Source of the DNA: Bacteroidia bacterium
Lineage (GTDB): Bacteria > Bacteroidota > Bacteroidia > AKYH767-A > OLB10
Reading direction: 5' to 3'
DNA: 5,267 nucleotides
NCBI GenBank assembly: GCA_025450095.1
Contig: JANWID010000327.1
Coordinates: 1 to 5,267 of the forward strand
Positions 1 through 5,267 of the stretch are shown here, in pieces. The translations under genes were made by a program, and so were the position numbers. Under the pieces are notes generated by a model. The model was not told where the DNA came from, did not search any database, and was given only the letters and a program-made list of their open reading frames with translations. Numbering within the stretch: position 1 is the first letter of the stretch; the number at the start of each line of letters is the position of its first letter.

Positions 1-1050
1 AGCGAATTTGAACAGGCTGATTCGACCGTTGAAAGAAAGTATGGAGGAAGTGGTCTCGGGTTATCAATTACAAAAAGAATCGTTGATCAGCTTGGAGGAA
101 ACGTTAAGGTAGAAAGTAATCCCGGGCTGGGATCCGTTTTCAGCGTGCGCATCCCATATGCACACGGTTATCTCGAGGCGAGGGAAACCTCTTATTCAGA
201 AGAAACTCCTCCGCAACAACCGCTCGATGGACTCAATATTCTTTTAGCTGAGGACGATCCGATGATCCGCGAACTTCAGTATCACAGCCTGGAAACAATG
301 GGAGCCCGGGTGATAATGGCCGAAAACGGAAAAGATGCGCTAGAACAGTTTCGAAAAAACAATGTGTCACTTATATTGATGGACATCCAGATGCCTGAGC
401 TTTCCGGCCCCGAAGCACTGAAGATTATCCGCACAGAATTTCCTCCGGATAAAAGAAATGTCCCGGTGATTGCAATGACCGCAAATGTACTCCAGCACGA
501 TTTGAAGCGATGGATGGAAGAAGGGATGAATGATTTTATCACAAAGCCTTTTAAGGAATCGGAACTTGTTGAAAAAATTGAAAAACTACTGCATCCTGAA
601 AATACTGTTGCAACAGCACCTAAGCAACCGGAGCCTTTACCACAACCAAAACAGGATGCTGTTTATACATTCAACCTGGTACGTCCGGAAAAGCTGTACA
701 ATTTAGATGAGCTGATGGAATCATCACAGGGCAATATGGATTTTGTCCGGAAAATGATAAACCTTTTTCTTACCAGCTCTTTCGCTTCAGTAAACAACCT
801 TAAATTCCATCTCAAACAAAATAATTGGGAACAGGTAGGAAAAACTGCACATCGGATGATCGGTTCTTATAAGCAAATGGGAATTGATTATGTTGCCGCG
901 ATGCTTAAAGAACTGGAGGAAACCGCAACCGGTTCAAGAGAGCTTGGAAAAGCAGCATACCTGGTTAATGAAACCGAAAAGTATTCCAATGAAATATTTC
1001 AGCTCCTGAAAAAGGAACTTGAAATTTTTAGCACCAACCAAACACTATGA
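1..1050 (+). CDS. Hybrid sensor histidine kinase, C-terminal part (HATPase end, receiver, Hpt); 5' truncated by window
   Basis: The reading frame is open from base 1, so the gene begins upstream; the GTG at 145 lies inside the ATPase domain and is not the start. Of the 349 visible residues, about 1-52 are the end of a HATPase_c domain, with FEQADST and the ATP-lid box GGSGLGLSI. Residues about 76-194 form a receiver domain with acidic Glu84/Asp85/Asp86, phospho-acceptor Asp128 (in [11 protein letters not shown]), Thr160 and Lys182 (TKPF). A Pro/Gln-rich linker (about 195-220) leads to an Hpt domain with His284 in [12 protein letters not shown]. The expected role is autophosphorylation followed by internal relay His to Asp128 to His284. 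The sensor part, and whether it is membrane bound, cannot be seen. The TGA stop overlaps the next gene's ATG (ATGA, 1047-1050), which suggests translational coupling with its likely partner, the sigma-54 regulator. Domain calls are secure; the signal sensed is unknown. Confidence 0.95.
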   Translation, partial: SEFEQADSTVERKYGGSGLGLSITKRIVDQLGGNVKVESNPGLGSVFSVRIPYAHGYLEARETSYSEETPPQQPLDGLNILLAEDDPMIRELQYHSLETMGARVIMAENGKDALEQFRKNNVSLILMDIQMPELSGPEALKIIRTEFPPDKRNVPVIAMTANVLQHDLKRWMEEGMNDFITKPFKESELVEKIEKLLHPENTVATAPKQPEPLPQPKQDAVYTFNLVRPEKLYNLDELMESSQGNMDFVRKMINLFLTSSFASVNNLKFHLKQNNWEQVGKTAHRMIGSYKQMGIDYVAAMLKELEETATGSRELGKAAYLVNETEKYSNEIFQLLKKELEIFSTNQTL

Positions 1051-2417
1051 ACCGCCAGGATAATCATGATGAGGAATTAAAGACGAGCATTTTTGTGGTG
1101 GAGGATGATGAATGGTACCGGGAGTACCTTTCGTACACCCTTGCTCTTGATCCCAATCACGAAGTGATAAGCTTCGCGAATGGTAAAAGTCTTCTCGCTC
1201 ATAGTGGAGAACGTCCGGATATTATAACCATCGACTACGGTCTGCCTGATACAACAGGTGCTGTCCTTTTGCAGGAGATCCGGAAAAAATATGATGGAGT
1301 GGAAGTCATTGTGATATCGGAACAGGATAAGATCGATACCGCATTGCAACTGCTTAAATCCGGAGCTTATGATTATTTTGTAAAGAGTAAAGATATCCGT
1401 GAGCGGTTGCTGAATACCGTGAATCATATCAAGCAGGGTCAGCAATTGAAAGATCGTGTTTCAACACTTGAAAAGCAGGTGCAGGGAAGACATGATTACC
1501 GGAAGAATATCATTGGCAATTCACCAGGTATGTCACTGGTATTTGACCTGATTGAAAAATCACTGGGTAATAATATTTCAGTAACCATTTATGGAGAAAC
1601 CGGAACGGGGAAAGAAGAAGTGGCACGTGCAATCCACTTTAATTCCATTTTCAAAAAAGGCCCGTTTGTAGCGATCAATATGGCTGCGGTACCTCGTGAC
1701 CTTGCCGAAAGTGAATTATTCGGTCATGAAAAAGGTGCCTTTACCGGATCGGTTGCAGCACGGGCCGGTAAATTTGAAGAAGCCAACAACGGAACTATTT
1801 TCCTGGATGAGATTGGTGATATGGACCTTTCACTCCAGGTAAAGTTATTGCGTGTGCTCCAGGAGAAAACAATAACCCGGGTCGGTAGTAACCAGCAGAT
1901 CAAAGTGAACAACCGGGTGATTGTTGCAACGCACAAGAACCTGAAGGAAGAAGTGGAAAAAGGTAATTTCAGGGAAGATCTTTATTATCGCATTTTCGGA
2001 CTTACCATCAACCTGCCGCCATTACGCGACCGGGGAAAGGATATCCTGTTGCTTGCGGTGCATTTCGTCAATCGTTTCTGTAAAGAAAACAAGCTGCCAC
2101 CGAAGATGTTCTCAGAAGCTGCGAAGCTCAAGCTGATAGCTTATACTTTTCCCGGAAATGTACGTGAGCTGAAATCACTAACGGAGCTGGCCTGTGTGCT
2201 TTCTCCCGGGAATGAGATTCAGGCTTCTGACATTCATATTCACGAAGTAGCTGGTACTGCAGGTTTTTACAATGATAAATTTACGCTCGATGATTACAAC
2301 AAAATGATCATTAAGCATTACCTGGAAAAAAATGAGGATAACGTGAATGCCGTTTCACAACAACTCAACATCGGAAAATCCACTATTTACCGGTTGATGA
2401 AAGAATGGAGTAAGTGA
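1047..2417 (+). CDS. NtrC-family sigma-54-dependent response regulator (REC, AAA+, Fis-type HTH)
   Basis: This 456-residue protein is full length for the family. Residues about 13-130 are a receiver domain with acidic Glu19/Asp20/Asp21, phospho-acceptor Asp63 (ITIDYGLPD), Ser91 and Lys113. Residues about 154-380 are the AAA+ sigma-54 activator domain: Walker A GETGTGKE (183-190, Lys189), the sigma-54 contact loop GAFTGS (230-235; usually GAFTGA), Walker B FLDE (Asp254/Glu255), FREDLYYR (308-315, arginine-finger region) and PGNVREL (369-375). Residues about 432-454 are a Fis-type helix-turn-helix ([19 protein letters not shown]). Phosphorylation at Asp63 should drive oligomerisation and ATP-dependent opening of sigma-54 RNA polymerase complexes. 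The ATG overlaps the kinase stop by ATGA, so the Hpt domain encoded just upstream is the likely phosphodonor. No sigma-54 (-24/-12, GG-N10-GC) site was seen in the intergenic stretches, so target genes probably lie elsewhere. The family call is firm; regulon and partner are inferred. Confidence 0.97.
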   Translation: MNRQDNHDEELKTSIFVVEDDEWYREYLSYTLALDPNHEVISFANGKSLLAHSGERPDIITIDYGLPDTTGAVLLQEIRKKYDGVEVIVISEQDKIDTALQLLKSGAYDYFVKSKDIRERLLNTVNHIKQGQQLKDRVSTLEKQVQGRHDYRKNIIGNSPGMSLVFDLIEKSLGNNISVTIYGETGTGKEEVARAIHFNSIFKKGPFVAINMAAVPRDLAESELFGHEKGAFTGSVAARAGKFEEANNGTIFLDEIGDMDLSLQVKLLRVLQEKTITRVGSNQQIKVNNRVIVATHKNLKEEVEKGNFREDLYYRIFGLTINLPPLRDRGKDILLLAVHFVNRFCKENKLPPKMFSEAAKLKLIAYTFPGNVRELKSLTELACVLSPGNEIQASDIHIHEVAGTAGFYNDKFTLDDYNKMIIKHYLEKNEDNVNAVSQQLNIGKSTIYRLMKEWSK

Positions 2418-2424
2418 AAAGTCA

Positions 2425-2466
2425 GCAGCCGGCAGTTGGCAGCCGGCAGTCGGTAGTCAGCGGTCA
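2425..2466 (+). repeat. Degenerate 7-base tandem repeat, GCAGTCG type, six units
   Basis: Six consecutive heptamers can be read without gaps: GCAGCCG, GCAGTTG, GCAGCCG, GCAGTCG, GTAGTCA, GCGGTCA. The consensus is about GCAGTCG. The block starts eight bases after the regulator's stop codon. A 7-base period does not preserve a reading frame, so the open frame running through it is probably accidental. Similar GGCAGTC-rich repeats are, from my recollection, scattered in intergenic regions of Bacteroidota genomes; I could not check this. Confidence 0.75.
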
Positions 2467-2480
2467 GGCCCAATCAACTG

Positions 2481-2515
2481 TCACTCGTAACTCGACACCC
2501 GTCACCCATTACTTG
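2481..2515 (+). repeat. Second degenerate 7-base tandem repeat, TCACTCG type, five units
   Basis: Five consecutive heptamers follow the first array after a 14-base gap: TCACTCG, TAACTCG, ACACCCG, TCACCCA, TTACTTG. The last unit ends three bases before the likely start codon of the S1-domain gene (2519). The unit sequence differs from that of the first array, but the period is the same. Arm-to-arm complementarity is slight (CAGTTG at 2433-2438 against CAACTG at 2475-2480). This degenerate array is less certain than the first. Confidence 0.55.
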
Positions 2516-2518
2516 TTT

Positions 2519-3031
2519 ATGAACAAGCTTACCGACGCTCAGAAAAGATATATTGAAAAGCTCCAGCAAGGCCAGCGTGCAACAGGACGTGTTAAGTCAT
2601 TCCAGGAATTTGGCGCGTTTGTTTCCATCGGATTGGTAAACGGATTACTTCATAACAAAAACATCCGCTGGGGCAGGGTAGACCATCCCGAACATTATCT
2701 CCGCATCGGACAACAACTGGAAGTCATCATCCTGGAAGTAGATCATGAGAAGCACCGTTTTTCGCTTGGACTGAAACAACTCCAGCCCGACCCCTGGGAT
2801 AAATTTTGTGAACGTTACAAACCCGGTGATTACATATCCGGTTCCGTGATCCGTATCTTACCTTACGGGATGCTTTTGGAAATCGTAAATGGAATCGATG
2901 CGCTTATGCATATCTCGGACCTGCCTGAAGGAACGGCTATTGACCGTGAATTCCATATCGAGGATACTTTCGAGGTTCAGATAAAAGCCATTGACCGTGA
3001 AAAACGAAGAGTGAATGTAACAATGCGGTAG
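2519..3031 (+). CDS. Small protein with two S1 RNA-binding domains, RpsA-like
   Basis: The predicted protein is 170 residues and almost entirely two S1 (OB-fold) domains. Domain 1 spans about residues 18-88 (GQRATGRVKSFQEFGAFV, then W51G with HPE and a closing FSLGLKQL). A DPW linker (91-93) follows, and domain 2 spans about 103-170 (GDYISGSVIRILPYGMLLEI, GIDALMHISDL, VNVTMR). The W-G, HP, SLGLKQL and DPW pattern closely resembles internal domains of ribosomal protein S1, but RpsA normally has four to six domains, so this is a short relative. It should bind single-stranded RNA in the cytoplasm; the exact role is unknown. A GTG at 2414, overlapping the regulator's stop as GTGA, would add 35 residues. 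I reject it because that segment consists largely of 7-base repeats and is Ser/Gln/Thr/Val-rich low complexity. No Shine-Dalgarno precedes 2519, as is usual in Bacteroidota. It may be cotranscribed with the signalling genes. Confidence 0.88.
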   Translation: MNKLTDAQKRYIEKLQQGQRATGRVKSFQEFGAFVSIGLVNGLLHNKNIRWGRVDHPEHYLRIGQQLEVIILEVDHEKHRFSLGLKQLQPDPWDKFCERYKPGDYISGSVIRILPYGMLLEIVNGIDALMHISDLPEGTAIDREFHIEDTFEVQIKAIDREKRRVNVTMR

Positions 3032-3051
3032 AAGAGCATTATTAAGCAACT

Positions 3052-3080
3052 TTTGTTAGTAAATTGCGTCTGTATTTAAG
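3052..3080 (+). promoter_or_regulatory. Possible Bacteroidota-type promoter before the secreted-protein gene
   Basis: A TTTG (3052-3055, -33-like) is followed after 17 bases by TATTTAAG (3073-3080), a partial match to the -7 consensus TAnnTTTG. This would give a 5' leader of about 45 bases before the ATG at 3130. The -7 match is imperfect and the spacing is shorter than usual. The rest of the 98-base gap (3032-3129) is AT-rich, with no clear terminator or RNA structure. Confidence 0.25.
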
Positions 3081-3129
3081 GTTCAAAAGACTTATTTTTA
3101 TTAATATTACTGGCAGTAAAACAATACCC

Positions 3130-5022
3130 ATGAAAAAACTATATATCCTACTATTCTCAATTTTTGTTTCTGTTTCTGCCAATGCACAATGCGTGGCAAA
3201 CTTAACGGTAAACACCCAGCCCTGTGATACATTCTGCTCTGCTGTTATTTCGGTGCAATTTACCGGAGGAGCTTTACCAATCACGCTTTATCTTGATGAT
3301 GGCAGTTCGCAAATCGGACCGTTTACAGTGACATCATTCTGGCAATATGGAAACCTTTGCGCAGGTAATTATACACTCATCGCGACTGACATGAACGGTG
3401 ATACCTGTACCGGAAATACCAGTTTCGCAATTACTCCGGTTCCTGGTCCGGATGCAAATGTTGTTGTTACCAATGCTACCTGCTCGTCGTGTTGTGATGG
3501 TGCTGCAACAGTATCTGTTACAAATGGAACACCACCGTATTACTACAATTGGTCGAACGGTGCTACAGGAGGTTCCATTTGTTGTCTGTGCCCTGGATTA
3601 TACACGGTACACGTTATAGATGTAAACGGATGCGGGGATCTGGATACGTTCCTGGTTTCGGTGGGAGCAATTAATTCATATTTGTTATCCGGGCATGTTT
3701 ATTACGATTTGAATCAAAATGGATTTGAGGATGCTGGCGAGCCTCCAATAGGAAATCAGCCAATTCTTCAAATGCCTGGAAATACAACTGCATTTTCGAA
3801 TACGAGTGGCCAGTATGCGTTTGCAGCAATGCCCGGGATCTATGATATCAGTTATCCGGGTCTTACAGGCTGGCAACTAACATCGACACCATCCACATAT
3901 AATGTTACCGTTTCCGGAGCCGCGGTTGATACCCTCGATTTCGGAGTTTTCCCTGATTCTACAGATGGTTCTGCAGTCATCAATCTTTATAGTGGAATTC
4001 CCAGGTGTCTATGGGACGTTCCGTATTATCTGAGCGTTCACAATAACGGATTTACTATTCTTAATGGTGTTGTAACGTTTACTTATGATCCGGCGCTGGT
4101 TTTTGTTTCATCGACAGTAGTTCCTTTTTCACATGTTGGTAACGTTCTTACTTACACCTATTCCGGATTATTCCCGGGTCAGTCATATGGTGTTATCGTC
4201 ACGTTCACTGAACCTGCAGCCGGAACTCCATTGGTGAGCACTTTGGGTGTGACGGGAAACGACTCATTTGGCAACCAGCTTGCGTATACACAAACATTGG
4301 GACAAATTGTAACATGTTCTTATGATCCCAATGACAAATCGGTAAATCCTATCGGCCTGGGTGGTGGTAATTATGTTGCCATGGACAGCTGGCTGAATTA
4401 CCTGGTACGTTTCCAGAATACAGGTACTGATACAGCATTTACCGTTGTGATCCGTGATACGCTCGATGCTAACATCGATGCATCGACATTTATGTTGTTG
4501 GGATCTTCCCACCCGGTTCAGGTTTCATTACGACCCGGTAATGAACTTGAATTTGGATTCATCAATATCCTGTTACCTGATAGTAATGTCAACGAACCTG
4601 CCAGCCATGGTTATGTGTTGTATCGTGTAAAAGGCAACGATAACAATCCCGATCCAACCGAAGTATTCAATACCGCATATATTTATTTTGATCTGAACAG
4701 CCCGGTACAAACGAATACCACGCTCACTACTTTCAGTGATAACTGGTTGTTCGTTGAGAATACAGATGCAACTGAAAATCTTTTCGAGCTGTTTCCAAAT
4801 CCAACCAGTGATGCTGCGATATTGCGATTGAAATCGCCAGGAACCATCAATTACACAGTAACAATTACGGATATCAGCGGCCGGATGATTTTTGGTCCCG
4901 CACCTCTTGAAAACGGTAGTATTGTGCTTCAAAATAACCAGCTTTTACCCGGTACTTATGTGGTAGAAGCAAAACCCGATGCACAAGGAAAACCAGTTTA
5001 TATGAGGCTGGTGAAGCAGTAA
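3130..5022 (+). CDS. Secreted multidomain surface protein with SprB-like repeats, SdrD B-like domain and T9SS type A sorting domain
   Basis: The protein has 630 residues from the ATG at 3130. The frame is open further upstream (TTG at 3064), but 3130 places a typical signal peptide at the N-terminus: MKKLYILLFSIFVSVSANA, likely cut after Ala19 or Gln20. Cys21 is not in a lipobox. Residues about 21-107 and 115-181 are two SprB-like repeats (LCAGNYTLIATDMNGD; YYNWSNGA, LCPGLYTVHVIDVNGC) holding 12 of the 14 cysteines. Residues about 184-276 resemble an SdrD B domain with a calcium-loop-like DLNQNGFEDAGE (193-204). Residues about 280-545 form a domain seen in many Bacteroidota surface proteins, with CSYDPNDK (396-403), LVRFQNTGTD, LPDSNVNE and AYIYFDLNSPVQTN; it probably corresponds to the DUF11/DUF7619-type families. 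Residues 551-630 are the T9SS sorting domain (LFELFPNPTSD ... MRLVKQ). It should pass Sec, then T9SS, and be surface-anchored or released. Adhesion is plausible but inferred; no catalytic domain is visible. Confidence 0.93.
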   Translation: MKKLYILLFSIFVSVSANAQCVANLTVNTQPCDTFCSAVISVQFTGGALPITLYLDDGSSQIGPFTVTSFWQYGNLCAGNYTLIATDMNGDTCTGNTSFAITPVPGPDANVVVTNATCSSCCDGAATVSVTNGTPPYYYNWSNGATGGSICCLCPGLYTVHVIDVNGCGDLDTFLVSVGAINSYLLSGHVYYDLNQNGFEDAGEPPIGNQPILQMPGNTTAFSNTSGQYAFAAMPGIYDISYPGLTGWQLTSTPSTYNVTVSGAAVDTLDFGVFPDSTDGSAVINLYSGIPRCLWDVPYYLSVHNNGFTILNGVVTFTYDPALVFVSSTVVPFSHVGNVLTYTYSGLFPGQSYGVIVTFTEPAAGTPLVSTLGVTGNDSFGNQLAYTQTLGQIVTCSYDPNDKSVNPIGLGGGNYVAMDSWLNYLVRFQNTGTDTAFTVVIRDTLDANIDASTFMLLGSSHPVQVSLRPGNELEFGFINILLPDSNVNEPASHGYVLYRVKGNDNNPDPTEVFNTAYIYFDLNSPVQTNTTLTTFSDNWLFVENTDATENLFELFPNPTSDAAILRLKSPGTINYTVTITDISGRMIFGPAPLENGSIVLQNNQLLPGTYVVEAKPDAQGKPVYMRLVKQ

Positions 5023-5037
5023 GAAACGAATTTAAAT

Positions 5038-5117
5038 AACAACGAAGGAATTTAGAACCCTGGGAAAGTGAATGCTATTCACGTGTCTCGTTAGTTTGTT
5101 TCTTCGTTGTTTTTTTT
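5038..5117 (+). terminator. Nested inverted repeat with T8 tail, probable transcription terminator
   Basis: A perfect 10-base inverted repeat pairs AACAACGAAG (5038-5047) with CTTCGTTGTT (5102-5111), and a G-T pair plus two A-T pairs can extend it inward. The right arm runs into eight Ts (5110-5117). Inside the 54-base loop is a smaller perfect hairpin, GTGAAT (5068-5073) and ATTCAC (5077-5082), with a 3-base loop. It begins 15 bases after the stop of the secreted-protein gene, as expected for a terminator. The large loop is atypical, so it could also be a remnant of a small repeat element. Confidence 0.55.
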
Positions 5118-5183
5118 CAGGAACCAGTAAGAAAATCCTGACCCTATAATTATTAACACCCACAATTTTACAGATAGGTTTTT

Positions 5184-5191
5184 TACCTTTG
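5184..5191 (+). promoter_or_regulatory. Bacteroidota -7 promoter element TACCTTTG
   Basis: TACCTTTG matches the Bacteroidota housekeeping -7 consensus TAnnTTTG exactly. It is preceded by a T-run and lies 57 bases before the ATG of the last gene, giving an expected leader of about 50 bases. No good TTTG -33 element is seen at the usual distance upstream, where the sequence is CA-rich. The remainder of 5118-5183 shows no gene or strong structure. Confidence 0.6.
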
Positions 5192-5213
5192 CCATTGTGT
5201 AAAGTATTTCCGT

Positions 5214-5225
5214 TTTTGTTAGTAA
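5214..5225 (+). repeat. 12-base sequence shared with 3051-3062
   Basis: TTTTGTTAGTAA occurs here, 23 bases before the ATG of the last gene, and identically at 3051-3062, 67 bases before the secreted-protein gene. Both copies are on the + strand in leader or promoter regions. It could be a shared regulatory site or coincidence in AT-rich DNA. Confidence 0.3.
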
Positions 5226-5248
5226 CAAATTAAACACAAGCAATTTAT

Positions 5249-5267
5249 ATGGCTCAGGTGGAAATGA
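5249..5267 (+). CDS. Start of a further gene, 3' truncated by window; possibly a lipoyl-domain E2 acyltransferase
   Basis: Only ATG and five further codons are visible, reading MAQVEM, plus one base. The position, with a TACCTTTG promoter element 57 bases upstream, an A-rich leader and no Shine-Dalgarno, fits a genuine Bacteroidota gene start. The residues resemble the N-terminus of dihydrolipoamide acyltransferase (E2) subunits of 2-oxoacid dehydrogenases, which in this phylum often begin MA..EMVMPKMGES. Six residues cannot establish this, so the product name is a guess; that a gene starts here is more likely than its identity. Confidence 0.5.

Noticed and set aside
145..147. GTG as the start of a 301-residue receiver-Hpt protein
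   Set aside because: The frame is open to base 1 and the upstream codons encode a clear HATPase_c end ([16 protein letters not shown]); the GTG is an internal valine.
1077..1445. 122-codon antisense open frame
   Set aside because: It lies wholly opposite the receiver domain of the regulator, has no recognisable domain, and is a shadow of the coding strand.
2418..2518. CRISPR-like or palindromic element
   Set aside because: The units are 7 bases, contiguous and degenerate, with no spacers, and arm-to-arm complementarity is only about six bases.
3064..3129. TTG start giving a 652-residue form of the secreted protein
   Set aside because: It would bury the signal peptide behind 22 charged and hydrophobic residues; the ATG at 3130 gives a textbook signal peptide.
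3032..3129. Sigma-54 promoter around TGGCAG (3112-3117)
   Set aside because: The expected GC ten bases after the GG is absent (AT instead), so no -12 element is present.
3042..3284. 80-codon antisense open frame across the promoter region of the secreted-protein gene
   Set aside because: It overlaps the signal-peptide coding region, its composition follows the opposite strand, and no domain or start signal supports it.
4573..4932. 119-codon antisense open frame
   Set aside because: It lies opposite well-supported domains of the secreted protein, with no recognisable motif and no promoter seen.
5117..5141. Weak hairpin TCAGGA / TCCTGA
   Set aside because: A 6-base stem with a 13-base loop and no T-run of its own; too weak to call a feature.
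5072..5149. 25-codon open frame (MLFTCLVSLFLRCFF...) downstream of the secreted-protein gene
   Set aside because: Its hydrophobic run comes from the T-rich right arm and T8 tail of the inverted repeat, and it has no start signal; probably chance.

Overview
The window looks like a piece of a Bacteroidota chromosome. The main reasons are a secreted protein with a C-terminal type IX secretion (T9SS) sorting domain, SprB-like repeats and a signal peptide ending in Ala-Asn-Ala-Gln; starts without clear Shine-Dalgarno sequences; a TAnnTTTG-type -7 promoter element; and heptameric GCAGTCG-type intergenic repeats of a kind I recall from this phylum. Class or genus cannot be fixed from the sequence. 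All genes are on the + strand.

Region 1 (1-2417) is a two-component signalling pair. The window opens inside a hybrid histidine kinase whose visible part runs from the end of the ATPase domain through a receiver domain to a histidine phosphotransfer (Hpt) domain. Its stop overlaps the start of an NtrC-type sigma-54 response regulator by ATGA. Together they carry what a His-Asp-His-Asp phosphorelay needs, ending in transcription from sigma-54 promoters. The regulator has GAFTGS in place of the usual GAFTGA in its sigma-54 contact loop.

Region 2 (2418-3031) begins with about 100 bases containing two stretches of degenerate 7-base repeats. These are open in one frame and could be mistaken for a 35-residue N-terminal extension of the next gene. 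A compact protein with two S1 RNA-binding domains, resembling internal domains of ribosomal protein S1, follows and most likely starts at 2519.

Region 3 (3032-5022) is a 98-base intergenic stretch followed by a 630-residue secreted multidomain protein: signal peptide, two cysteine-rich SprB-like repeats, an SdrD B-like domain with a calcium-loop-like motif, a large repeat-type domain with the CSYDPNDK signature, and a T9SS type A sorting domain. It is probably displayed on, or released from, the cell surface.

Region 4 (5023-5267) is intergenic. It holds a nested inverted repeat ending in eight Ts (probable terminator), a strong -7 promoter element, and the first six codons of another gene. 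These resemble the N-terminus of a lipoyl-bearing E2 acyltransferase, but six residues are too few to be sure.

The two-component pair may form an operon. The S1 gene may be cotranscribed with it, since no terminator is visible between them. The secreted protein and the last gene appear to be separate units. I see no strong evidence for a wholly new system. The most unusual points are the 7-base repeat block, the GAFTGS variant and the nested inverted repeat.
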